Positions 16,546-24,589 of a stretch of DNA of 64,000 nucleotides are shown here, in pieces; within the stretch, counting starts at the first letter, position 1; every line of letters begins with the position of its first letter. The stretch spans positions 230,945-294,944 of IMG/VR virus record IMGVR_UViG_3300045971_000344. One strand, given 5' to 3'. The notes under the pieces are model-generated. The model saw only the letters and a list, made by a program, of their open reading frames with translations. It searched no databases and was not told where the DNA came from. The position numbers and the translations under genes were made by a program. This stretch comes from a virus.

Positions 16546-17037
16546 ATGCAAGATTTTAAAGATGTGCCAACGGTAAATGGTGTCCGTGTGTCCCTCCAGG
16601 GACACACGCACTCCGTATCAGAGATAACAGATACTTATGCCACAAGGGTACGTAGAGCGACTACAGTTCAGAGTATCTCAGCTAATACTGCTACTAAGAT
16701 TCAGTTTAACGTGGAAGACTATGACTATGGAAATAACTATGATAATGTAACAAATTTTAGGTGGACAACACCAGCTGCACAGACAGTAGGTATTTACCGG
16801 GTAATGTGCTCTATATATTTATCCGGTACTTCTATTGGTAGACTTATGTTGTATAAAAACGGAGTAGAATATCAGAGACTTGTTGAGTATTCCTCGGCAA
16901 TTATTCAGTACACTGGCTCTACAGAAATTGGCGGCTTAGTAGCTGGAACAGATTACCTTGAGATCTATGCGTATTTGAGCACTGCAAGAAGTGTTGCTAT
17001 AACAAATAGCTTTTTATCCATTAGTAGTGTATTTTAG
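16546..17037 (+). CDS. Tail-fibre tip protein with C1q-like domain
   Basis: 163 residues. N-terminus MQDFKDVPTVNGVRVSLQGH is shared with the next gene. The remainder is a single beta-sandwich (TATKIQFNVEDYDYG, GIYRVMCSIYL, GRLMLYKNGVEYQRLV, DYLEIYAYLS) with the strand order of C1q/TNF-like jelly rolls common at phage fibre tips. Confidence 0.85.
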   Translation: MQDFKDVPTVNGVRVSLQGHTHSVSEITDTYATRVRRATTVQSISANTATKIQFNVEDYDYGNNYDNVTNFRWTTPAAQTVGIYRVMCSIYLSGTSIGRLMLYKNGVEYQRLVEYSSAIIQYTGSTEIGGLVAGTDYLEIYAYLSTARSVAITNSFLSISSVF

Positions 17038-17047
17038 TGGAGGCACA

Positions 17048-18079
17048 ATGCAAGATTATAAAGTTACTCCTACTGTTAATGGAGTTAAAGTGGTTCTGGA
17101 AGGTGGGACTACTAGCAAGGTAATAGCTGGGACAAGTGTAGTAGTAAGTTCAACAGGGCCTCAAGGTACTGGAGATGTTACCGTCGGATTAAATCAAGAT
17201 CTGATTGAAATGACTTCTAATCTGCCTAAGTTAGTAATGACTGATACCCAGCAAAATTATACCTTTGAGATCTGGCAGTTAGGAGGTTCAGAGGTAGATT
17301 TATTATTAAGAGATAACCTCGGTAATATAACAAATACCATCAATATGAATTACGATGGAGAAAATGAGTATTTATCTGGAATGGCTAGACCTTTAGGTTC
17401 AGCTATCGGTCCTCGCCATGTTTTTTATATTTGTAATACCGAAGTAGGTGGGTTTGACCATAGAGGTTGGGTTGCAGTAAATAGTAATAGAACCTCAGGG
17501 TCTACTACTAGGTCCCCATTAGATGTTACAGGTGATGCACTAATTGAAGGGGCCATAACTGCTAATAGTTACAAGTCAAACGGTTTTACAGGTGTAACCG
17601 CCACTATTGGTAATCTAAGTTTTAATAATGGTTTACTTGTAGATAGTCCAGTTATTCCAAATACTTTTACCTCAGCGGTAGCTCCAGTAAAGGTACATAC
17701 TATAGCTGCGCAAGCTATATCCGCAACAACCTATACTAAACTTGTTTTTGGTTCTATAGACCATGCACCAATATCTGCAGCTTGGTCAGCCGCTAATAAT
17801 AGGTATATAGCACAAACTTCCGGTATTTTTAGGGTCAGTGCTGCAATTAGGTGTACAGGTACCGCTAGGTCGTCTAAACTGATGATCTATAAAAATGGTG
17901 TTTTAGTACATTCACTTCAAGATAATAACACAACCGCATTAACGGCTGTAAGCTATGGAGGAACTACAGATATACAGTTAGTTCTGAATGACTATATAGA
18001 ACTGTGGATTTATTCCTCTGCCGCAACAACCGTTGCTAGTAGCGCAGACTGTCATTTTTGTGTATCTCGTATTTACTAA
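17048..18079 (+). CDS. Tail-fibre protein with C1q-like tip
   Basis: 343 residues from ATG 17048 behind GGAGG; an upstream in-frame start at 17027 lies inside the previous gene. N-terminus MQDYKVTPTVNGVKVVLEGG parallels the 16546 protein. The middle contains GTSVVVSSTGPQGTGDVTV and a beta-rich fibre body. The last 130 residues are a C1q-like domain (SGIFRVSAAIRCTG, KLMIYKNGVLVHSL, DYIELWIYSSA) homologous to that of its neighbour. The pair probably arose by duplication and may give alternative or stacked receptor-binding tips. Confidence 0.88.
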   Translation: MQDYKVTPTVNGVKVVLEGGTTSKVIAGTSVVVSSTGPQGTGDVTVGLNQDLIEMTSNLPKLVMTDTQQNYTFEIWQLGGSEVDLLLRDNLGNITNTINMNYDGENEYLSGMARPLGSAIGPRHVFYICNTEVGGFDHRGWVAVNSNRTSGSTTRSPLDVTGDALIEGAITANSYKSNGFTGVTATIGNLSFNNGLLVDSPVIPNTFTSAVAPVKVHTIAAQAISATTYTKLVFGSIDHAPISAAWSAANNRYIAQTSGIFRVSAAIRCTGTARSSKLMIYKNGVLVHSLQDNNTTALTAVSYGGTTDIQLVLNDYIELWIYSSAATTVASSADCHFCVSRIY

Positions 18080-18088
18080 GGAGTCGGT

Positions 18089-18877
18089 ATGATAAACTAT
18101 GCACAATGTATACAGATAAAATACCCAGGAATTACTGAGTTAGACTTTGAATTACGTGAAGATGAAAATGGTTTAGACTTGATTTGGAATAATGAGGCAA
18201 CTTATGGACCTAAGCCTTCATTTGGAGCTCTTGCAAGTTATGAACTTCCCACTAGAATTCAGGAAAAGGTTATAGAACTTGATACAACTATGTATGATGA
18301 GATAACCAACGGCACTTCTGGTTATCAACTTCAAGGTCTTAACTCTAATTTTCGCATAGACTCCGGTCGTGATGACCTGGACAATATGCGAAACTTGAGA
18401 GACTACTGCCGGCAGATGATAGTAGCATTTACAAATGGTGCCTATCCTGCAAACTTGGGTGGACAAGTTACAAACAATCACCCAGAGCTTAATCCCACTG
18501 GTGACTGGTATGGAGTAATCTCTAGCTTTGCGGTTGAATATGGATCGTGGGGAACTGGTGATGCCCAAGGAGTGGCCTACCTTAATTCCTGTAAAGGTAC
18601 ACTAACTGTAGGTGAACAAATTTATATGTGTGATAACGATCCTGTCAGATTGCCTGTTGCAGTTCCTGTATACTTTGTAAAAAATAACATGATGGGTACA
18701 GTTATCAAAGGTTTTGAAAATAACTTTCATCCAGTAACTTTGCAGGAACTAGACGTAATAATTTTTGAGTTACAAGCATACGGACTTTGGCTGTACCAAC
18801 ATAAATGGGAGAAGGTAGCACAGGTAATGACTTGTACTACTGTTGAACAATTAGAAGCAATTTCATTTTTCAGTTGA
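18089..18877 (+). CDS. Fibre-associated protein, possible tail-assembly role
   Basis: 262 residues. The N-terminal part (YAQCIQIKYPGITELDFELR) and the DSGRDDLDNMRNLRDYCRQM helix resemble small phage proteins found next to fibre genes (DUF4376-type), though the match is loose. The last 60 residues form helices (EFELQAYGLWLYQHKWEKVA-like). I infer a fibre subunit or fibre-assembly factor from context. Confidence 0.6.
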   Translation: MINYAQCIQIKYPGITELDFELREDENGLDLIWNNEATYGPKPSFGALASYELPTRIQEKVIELDTTMYDEITNGTSGYQLQGLNSNFRIDSGRDDLDNMRNLRDYCRQMIVAFTNGAYPANLGGQVTNNHPELNPTGDWYGVISSFAVEYGSWGTGDAQGVAYLNSCKGTLTVGEQIYMCDNDPVRLPVAVPVYFVKNNMMGTVIKGFENNFHPVTLQELDVIIFELQAYGLWLYQHKWEKVAQVMTCTTVEQLEAISFFS

Positions 18878-18910
18878 ACCTCAGTTAAACCCGTAAAGGG
18901 GAGGATAGAA

Positions 18911-19438
18911 ATGTCGGATAATATTTTATTTAAACCCATGGACGTTATTGTATTTTATAGTCGCCCTTACAACATTCTCCATAAATTGATTAATTGGAGA
19001 TGCTTAGATGATTCCCCTCATTGTGCCACTGTTGTAGACCTTGCTTCTTCTGGAGAGGCGGAAATTTATGATTTAGATATAAAAGGTTTTCATATTAATT
19101 TACTATCTGCCTATAAAGATTGGTTTTGTACCGTTCATAGATACAATAAAGTATATAACGAAATTAACTTGAGAGCTTGGTGTGATGAGAAGCTAATTAC
19201 TAGCAATGGGTATGATTTGTGGGCACAATGGATTATGGGGTTTTGTTTGGGTCTTACAAAAAGATCACTGGCTAATGATGAACACCGATGGACATGTGCT
19301 GAACTCCCGTATTGGGCTTTTCAAGAAAACGGGTATAAACTTACAGCTAAGGATGAGGTTTTACCCATGCCTAGATTTTTTAGATACAGCACAGAATTTG
19401 ATTGTCTGTATGAAGGCCCCGTGAGTCTGTTGGTTTAA
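18911..19438 (+). CDS. YiiX/NlpC-P60-like permuted papain-fold protein
   Basis: 175 residues. The layout is that of permuted NlpC/P60 (YiiX-like) amidases: an initial KPMDVIVFYS strand, WRCLDDSPHCATVVDLA with the His, and a late WTCAELPYWAFQENGY with the Cys. Members cut or bind peptidoglycan peptides or lipids. Next to fibre genes it probably helps penetrate the cell wall. Start follows AAAGGGGAGGATAGAA. Confidence 0.75.
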   Translation: MSDNILFKPMDVIVFYSRPYNILHKLINWRCLDDSPHCATVVDLASSGEAEIYDLDIKGFHINLLSAYKDWFCTVHRYNKVYNEINLRAWCDEKLITSNGYDLWAQWIMGFCLGLTKRSLANDEHRWTCAELPYWAFQENGYKLTAKDEVLPMPRFFRYSTEFDCLYEGPVSLLV

Positions 19439-19506
19439 ATTGTATATTCTAGTGTGTGCGCGAGTGAGTGTGTAAGAGGGCTTATCTAAATAAAAGGAGA
19501 ACCATT

Positions 19507-19551
19507 ATGTGGATCAAACGACCAACTGCAGGAGGTATTAGCCGTGGGTAA
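19507..19551 (+). CDS. 14-codon ORF overlapping the next start
   Basis: An ATG with AAAAGGAG 6 bases upstream opens MWIKRPTAGGISRG and stops at TAA 19549-19551, just past the GTG start (19544) of the big gene. The AGGAGG used by that gene lies inside it. It may be a leader peptide that couples translation, or the real N-terminus joined by frameshift. Neither is proven. Confidence 0.4.
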   Translation: MWIKRPTAGGISRG

Positions 19552-21403
19552 AACCAAGATCGTGTTAAACCGACAGTCAGAAGTAAAAGAGGATGTAAGC
19601 TTTGGGTCAAAGAACATCAAAGCATTGGCTGACCCGGTTGATGGCCAAGATGCTGTAACAAAGAGTTTTTTGGAGTCTTATGTAGGAACTGAAGTATCAA
19701 CTGGATCTGGTGTGATTGGTCTCGCAGAAGATGGATCGTATGCAGATGGCTTGTTTACAGACTTCTCTGCAGCTACTCCTGTAGGAACGGCTGTGGATCG
19801 CTTCAATGAGGTTCTTAAGTCATTAAGTCCTCAGCCCGCTCCTAACTTGAGTTCTATGAGCTCTAACTCAGGTGTAGGTGGAAAGCTATCTTTTGGGGCT
19901 ACCAATGCTATTGACGGTTACACTAATGCAACTGGCGTGGATATTAATGGTAGTTATGCTATCGCTGGGACCAGGCTTGGTATTTTTAACGGGTCAACTG
20001 CTGTAACGGGAACACTGGCAAATAATGTTACTCCAAACTTTGTCAGTTCACGTCCGTATCCAAACAACGCTTTTGGCGATGGTAACGTAGGCCTGCTCCA
20101 TCTAGAAGTAAACGGGTCGATTGTAAAGACAATTGATCTTTCGTCTTTTACTTCGGGAGCGTCCTTAAGTGCATCAGGTTCAGGATTTACGCTGTCGGCT
20201 GCAACAGCGGTACAATTCACTAACGGAGATTCCTTTAGTGTATTTCAGTATCGTACCGGTACTTGGACGGTCTCTGCAAATGACCAAGTAAGTGGGTACA
20301 ACACTGTTCGGGTCCGTCATGAGTATGCTACTGGATTATTCCGGACTACTCAGACCTTTGATTTTGTTGCTGATAGAGGGACAACAGCAACAACGTTTAG
20401 TGGAGAGGTCCTGAATACACTCGCAATGACCGGATCTAAGTATTTGTCCGGTGTTCAGTATCACAATGCAGGTACCGCTAAGTACAGTGTTACAATTCTT
20501 AATGGATATGTAAATACTTATAGTGCTTCTGCATCAGCTCTTTCTCACACTACCTCAAATTGCAGTATTTCTGCTGAAGCTATTCCTACGGCTACCACTC
20601 AGGCAGACAATATTGTACTAACAAATCGGACAGCAACGGTATCAGCAACTAGACTCCTCAATGGTTCAATTTCCGTAAATACAACGGTTGACCGTACAGT
20701 CCAGTCAGATGTTACTTCTACAGGTGCGTCCATTACAGGCCTGCTGTATGACAACGTTGCTGAGAGCAGCACAAACACCTCCATTACATTCAACGGTGAG
20801 GCTCGAAGGATTAACGGTGGAGTGAGCTTAACCTCTACCTCTTATGGATCTGGAGCGGCAGGTTCACAGCAGTCTCCCTGGGACAGCACACAGTCCCTAG
20901 TTGGTGCTGACGCAAATCATAACACTGGACTTCTGGTATACAACGGTGTACTCCAGTATCCAAAAACCAATTTTTCTACAATTGCAAATGGACCTGCAGG
21001 TAATGTAAACTATAGTGCGGCCGCGGGTTTAAGAACTTTCCTCTGTTACTTCTACGATAGCGCAGCACACTCTAACTTCCGTCTGAATGTTGCTGGTGCT
21101 TCTATCGCCTTTGTACCAGTATCAACTGGCCCTAGCGGAAACAACCTTACACTGGAAGTATTGGCTCCTAACACAACTAAACAGGGAGGAACTGTAGAGT
21201 TTAAAGATGCGATGATTGCATACTCTACAGATAACGGAATTGGATGCTATGCGTCTACCTACGGGGCTGTTGTCCCAACAGCTTGGGGTTGTACCTTGGG
21301 TTCCAAAAACACTTCAACATCCGGCAATGTAATTGTCGTGAAAATAACTGCTGCGGCTGCTTGGACTGGTTCTATCAGTTCAATCAGCATCACTTGGCTA
21401 TAA
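19544..21403 (+). CDS. Large virion/tail protein, GTG start
   Basis: 619 residues. GTG 19544 is chosen because AGGAGG is 8 bases upstream. N-terminal LADPVDGQDAVTKSFLESYV is a common tail-fibre motif (the AVNKx-type lead-in). The rest is Ser/Thr/Gly-rich beta structure with repeated sandwich-like segments (NSIVKTIDLSSF-like, GTWTVSANDQVSGYNTVRV) and no enzyme motif. It is probably a long tail or baseplate-attached structural protein. Confidence 0.85.
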   Translation: MGKTKIVLNRQSEVKEDVSFGSKNIKALADPVDGQDAVTKSFLESYVGTEVSTGSGVIGLAEDGSYADGLFTDFSAATPVGTAVDRFNEVLKSLSPQPAPNLSSMSSNSGVGGKLSFGATNAIDGYTNATGVDINGSYAIAGTRLGIFNGSTAVTGTLANNVTPNFVSSRPYPNNAFGDGNVGLLHLEVNGSIVKTIDLSSFTSGASLSASGSGFTLSAATAVQFTNGDSFSVFQYRTGTWTVSANDQVSGYNTVRVRHEYATGLFRTTQTFDFVADRGTTATTFSGEVLNTLAMTGSKYLSGVQYHNAGTAKYSVTILNGYVNTYSASASALSHTTSNCSISAEAIPTATTQADNIVLTNRTATVSATRLLNGSISVNTTVDRTVQSDVTSTGASITGLLYDNVAESSTNTSITFNGEARRINGGVSLTSTSYGSGAAGSQQSPWDSTQSLVGADANHNTGLLVYNGVLQYPKTNFSTIANGPAGNVNYSAAAGLRTFLCYFYDSAAHSNFRLNVAGASIAFVPVSTGPSGNNLTLEVLAPNTTKQGGTVEFKDAMIAYSTDNGIGCYASTYGAVVPTAWGCTLGSKNTSTSGNVIVVKITAAAAWTGSISSISITWL

Positions 21404-21418
21404 GGAGCGAACTAACTC

Positions 21419-22231
21419 ATGTCATATATACTCGATACCTTTGCCAGAGCGGCATTTAAACGATTAATTGGTAAGTCACATACTTCAAATACTAGGGACC
21501 CGGCTAACGAGCCCATTGCATCGGCCTTCGTTATCTCTGCACAAAACGTCTGGGCACAGAAAATTAACCCCACCCCTGCAGATGGAACTAATGTGGGGAT
21601 TGTTAGTGATCTGATTACCTTAAACTTGGAGCCTGTTTCTGGTACTGCCAACAGTGGTAAGTATGCCTCTTATAGGGCAAAACTTGGGGCTTCTGTACCT
21701 TCCTCTTTGACCGGTAAGATAAATCGCCAGACTGGTGTGGCTTACGTGGCAAATGACTATGTGGGAGATATTATTCCACAGTCATTTGGTGATTCATTCC
21801 GTCCAAAGCTGTATAAGAGTGGAGTAGAAACTCCTCCTCTGGATGCTTCTGACTGGTTCATTGACACTTCAGCTGGTGTTATAACCCAAGAAGAAGATGT
21901 TACGGGTGCAATGATTGACTATTCCACCGGTGGAACAGTTCAATGCTATGTCTACATAGGCGCCTTTGTAGCAGACTCTTTGCAGAACGTTAGTTCCTCC
22001 GTTCCTGTATTCTATGATCTTCAGACAATCGGAGACGGTATTACTGGAACTATTGATGGTACAAATGATACGTTTTTACTGAGTAATACTCCAGTAGCAT
22101 CTTCTGTCCATGTTTATCTGAACGGACTGTTAACTAAGGATTTCACACTATCCGGAGCTAACGTTGTCTTCAACACTGAGTCAATTCCTAAGGTAGGTTG
22201 GGAATTAATTGTGAGTTACAGAACAATCTAG
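21419..22231 (+). CDS. Virion structural protein
   Basis: 270 residues, beta-rich. The first part (SNTRDPANEPIASAFVISAQ, QKINPTPADGT) and the final domain (IDGTNDTFLLSNTPVASSVHVYLNG) are typical of phage tail or appendage proteins. It follows the 19544 gene directly and is probably part of the same structure. The next gene is separated by 68 bases. Confidence 0.8.
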   Translation: MSYILDTFARAAFKRLIGKSHTSNTRDPANEPIASAFVISAQNVWAQKINPTPADGTNVGIVSDLITLNLEPVSGTANSGKYASYRAKLGASVPSSLTGKINRQTGVAYVANDYVGDIIPQSFGDSFRPKLYKSGVETPPLDASDWFIDTSAGVITQEEDVTGAMIDYSTGGTVQCYVYIGAFVADSLQNVSSSVPVFYDLQTIGDGITGTIDGTNDTFLLSNTPVASSVHVYLNGLLTKDFTLSGANVVFNTESIPKVGWELIVSYRTI

Positions 22232-22264
22232 TCTGGTCTAACCATAACGGGGTGGGAAGATAAA

Positions 22265-22272
22265 TAATTTAT
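22265..22272 (+). promoter_or_regulatory. TAATTTAT motif in gap
   Basis: Third copy of the octamer, 28 bases before the ATG at 22300, where the gene content changes from tail proteins to signalling and membrane proteins. Confidence 0.25.
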
Positions 22273-22299
22273 ATGTATATATGAAAGGATTTGTCTACA

Positions 22300-23241
22300 A
22301 TGAATTATCTTCCCATCCCTTATGAATGTCTACAGTTAAACACAACACCAGATTTTAGGTTATACCTAAAGTATGGTGATAAGTATGTCTTGTATAAAGA
22401 TTCAGGAATAAACTTTAGTATTGAAGATAAAGAGAGACTATCCCGCAATCATTCCAAACTCTACATTGAAAACAACCAAACAGATGAATATAAAAAGTAT
22501 GTAGATGAAAGGATATCTAGTATCTTAATAGACCGTAATGTACCTAGCAAAATAAAAGGAAACTTATTGTACCAAGTTTCTTCTTCTTATATTGAGGAAG
22601 TATTTAAGACAAATGTTAATCAAGAACTAGATGGTAGGTATCGTTATTTAGTTGAGCAAATTGTAGGATTATGGCTGTCTGATCCAGAAACTCTAACTTC
22701 AGTAACCTTATTGAATAATCATAGTGAGTACGAATATAGCCATGCCGTCCAAGTCTCTGCTATGTCAATAATGTTGGCCACACTATGTTTTAACTTAAAT
22801 CGCTTTGAGTTGATAGACATAGGTGTTGCTGGGCTTTTGCATGATATAGGTAAAATTTATGTTCCAAAGGCTGTACTTAGTAAGCCTGGAAAATTAGATA
22901 AAGAAGAGTTTGAGGCTCTTAAAAAGCATCCAACTGATGGTTCTTTTTATTTATCTAAAATAACAAAATTCAATCCAACTATACTGTCTGCAATTGAAGG
23001 TCACCATGAGTGTATAGACGGATCAGGATACCCTAAGGGTCTTCGCGAACATCAGATTGGAAGAAATGCCCGACTGGTTGCTATAGCTGACACGTTTTGT
23101 GCTTTGATATCTAATAGATCTTATAGGCCGGCCTATACTCATGCTGATGCTTGTACTTTGTTGAAAAAAGAGTTTTATTCTAAATTAGACGTGCGTATGG
23201 TTAATAAGCTTTCGGAACACATTCTAGGATTAAAGGTGTAG
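22300..23241 (+). CDS. HD-GYP domain protein, probable cyclic-di-GMP phosphodiesterase
   Basis: 313 residues from ATG 22300 (AAAGGA 10 bases upstream; a TTG at 22291 is too close). The first 140 residues have no recognised domain. The C-terminal half is a full HD-GYP: SHAVQVS, LLHDIGK (H181, D182), KHPTDG, GHHECIDGSGYPKGL (H235, H236, GYP), IADTFCAL and RSYRPAY. HD-GYP enzymes hydrolyse c-di-GMP (some act on cGAMP). All metal-ligand positions I can check are present, so activity is likely. This is unusual cargo for a phage. Neighbouring membrane genes may form a sensor with it. Confidence 0.9.
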   Translation: MNYLPIPYECLQLNTTPDFRLYLKYGDKYVLYKDSGINFSIEDKERLSRNHSKLYIENNQTDEYKKYVDERISSILIDRNVPSKIKGNLLYQVSSSYIEEVFKTNVNQELDGRYRYLVEQIVGLWLSDPETLTSVTLLNNHSEYEYSHAVQVSAMSIMLATLCFNLNRFELIDIGVAGLLHDIGKIYVPKAVLSKPGKLDKEEFEALKKHPTDGSFYLSKITKFNPTILSAIEGHHECIDGSGYPKGLREHQIGRNARLVAIADTFCALISNRSYRPAYTHADACTLLKKEFYSKLDVRMVNKLSEHILGLKV

Positions 23242-23243
23242 AT

Positions 23244-23720
23244 ATGGCAGATTTAGAGCAAAAAATATCTAAACTGGAAGATAATATCCATGTTATTGAT
23301 ACCAAATTAACGGAAATAAAAACGGATGTACCTTACATAAAGCAAGATGTACAGGATTTGTGGAGTGCAGTTAACCCAATAATTAGGGATCATGAAGAAT
23401 TAAAGACAGAAATAATAAGGTACCTGAACAGGATAGAGTTGTTTGATAAAGATGTAGTTTCAGTAAAAGAAACAGTAAAGGCTCACGTAGTAAAGATTTC
23501 AGAGTTTGATGAGCAATATAAATTCTTGGCTAATGCAAGAAAAAATATAAACACAATATTTGTGGCAATAATAATCCAGACTATTTTCCTTATATCTGGT
23601 CTATTGGCTTTTGTTTTTACCTTAACCCAACAAAAGACTAATCAGCAGCAGCAGCAACAACAACCACAAGATCTACCGAAAAAAGGTACCCCTTCAGTAA
23701 CAGTAGGGGGTGGTAATTAA
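23244..23720 (+). CDS. Coiled-coil, single-membrane-span protein
   Basis: 158 residues: heptad coiled coil at about 1-100 (DLEQKISKLEDNIHVIDTKL), one membrane span (FVAIIIQTIFLISGLLAFVF), and a Gln-rich tail ending GGGN. The plan resembles XhlA-type holin-associated proteins and also sensor signalling stalks. Being between HD-GYP and a 7-span protein it could link membrane sensing to the enzyme; a lysis role is the main alternative. It overlaps the next gene by one base. Confidence 0.85.
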   Translation: MADLEQKISKLEDNIHVIDTKLTEIKTDVPYIKQDVQDLWSAVNPIIRDHEELKTEIIRYLNRIELFDKDVVSVKETVKAHVVKISEFDEQYKFLANARKNINTIFVAIIIQTIFLISGLLAFVFTLTQQKTNQQQQQQQPQDLPKKGTPSVTVGGGN

Positions 23721-24484
23721 TGCAAGATAAACTCCAAATCTCAACAGAAATATTCAACATAATGGTTAGCTTCTCTGACGGAGTGTCTAATCACCAGCAC
23801 GATAACGCAATAGGGGCGTTATTAGCTCTTTGGTTTTTCTTATTTGCCACAGTGTTGTGCGTAAAAAGACTAATAAATAATGGGCCTACTTTTAACCTTA
23901 CCTTGATCTTGATTTCTTGTATCTTTGGAATATGCCGAAACGGCTTTTTGTTTATAATAGACTATGGTTACTTTAGAGGATTCTTTCCGCATCCAGGAGT
24001 ATATAACTCAATCCCTTTAATTGACCATACGTTTCAATTACTTGGCTTATTGGCAATGAATTATGCAATTATTTATCTATCTGCACCTCCGCGCTGGTGC
24101 ATAAAGTATTATCATTTTTCTTTTATAGTACCATTTTTTCTCTACGTTCTTATTCAGGTTCTTCAAAGATTCGGGAACTTAAATCTTATAGAGTACTCCT
24201 TTTTCATAGGAGACATTGTCTATCATGGAACAATGATTTTTATGACGCTGTCTGTACTGGCCCTTATTTTATATAGACATAAGTCCGTTGCAACAAGTCT
24301 TTTGTGCTATATAATGTTTATCTTGACCTCAAACGCTTATACTTTTAGTAACTCAATTACAAAGAGCGTTTATTCAGATATACTTATCCCATATCATAAT
24401 GCTTATTACTTATGGGCAATTCCGTTTATTATATATTACATCCAGTCAATACCAATCCAAAATGTAACAAGGGATGAAATATGA
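23720..24484 (+). CDS. Seven-span membrane protein
   Basis: 254 residues with seven hydrophobic segments (for example ALLALWFFLFATVLCV, LTLILISCIFGICR, FQLLGLLAMNYAIIYL, FIVPFFLYVLIQVL, TMIFMTLSVLALIL, LLCYIMFILTSN, WAIPFIIYYIQ). No transporter signature or kinase domain is present. It resembles isolated 7TM sensor modules of bacterial signalling proteins. Its start lies in the stop of 23244, and its stop overlaps a 35-codon membrane gene. Confidence 0.85.
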   Translation: MQDKLQISTEIFNIMVSFSDGVSNHQHDNAIGALLALWFFLFATVLCVKRLINNGPTFNLTLILISCIFGICRNGFLFIIDYGYFRGFFPHPGVYNSIPLIDHTFQLLGLLAMNYAIIYLSAPPRWCIKYYHFSFIVPFFLYVLIQVLQRFGNLNLIEYSFFIGDIVYHGTMIFMTLSVLALILYRHKSVATSLLCYIMFILTSNAYTFSNSITKSVYSDILIPYHNAYYLWAIPFIIYYIQSIPIQNVTRDEI

Positions 24485-24588
24485 GAAACAAGAAGTTGTG
24501 CACTGCATTAAGGTGGGTGATAGCAATCTGTGCTTTTGGACTAGCCTACATGGTAGGGGACTTCATTACAAAGATCATGGGTTTATAA
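24481..24588 (+). CDS. 35-residue membrane microprotein
   Basis: ATG 24481 overlaps the stop of the 7TM gene (ATGA) and opens a 35-residue frame: MRNKKLCTALR then a hydrophobic span (WVIAICAFGLAYMVGDFI) and TKIMGL. Positive-inside charge and coupling to the 7TM gene support a real small membrane protein. Confidence 0.7.
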   Translation: MRNKKLCTALRWVIAICAFGLAYMVGDFITKIMGL

Positions 24589-24589
24589 T

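Noticed and set aside
23642-23670. CAG/CAA run as a possible microsatellite or CRISPR-like repeat
   Set aside because: It is a short Gln-rich stretch in the tail of a coiled-coil membrane protein; there is no repeat-spacer structure.
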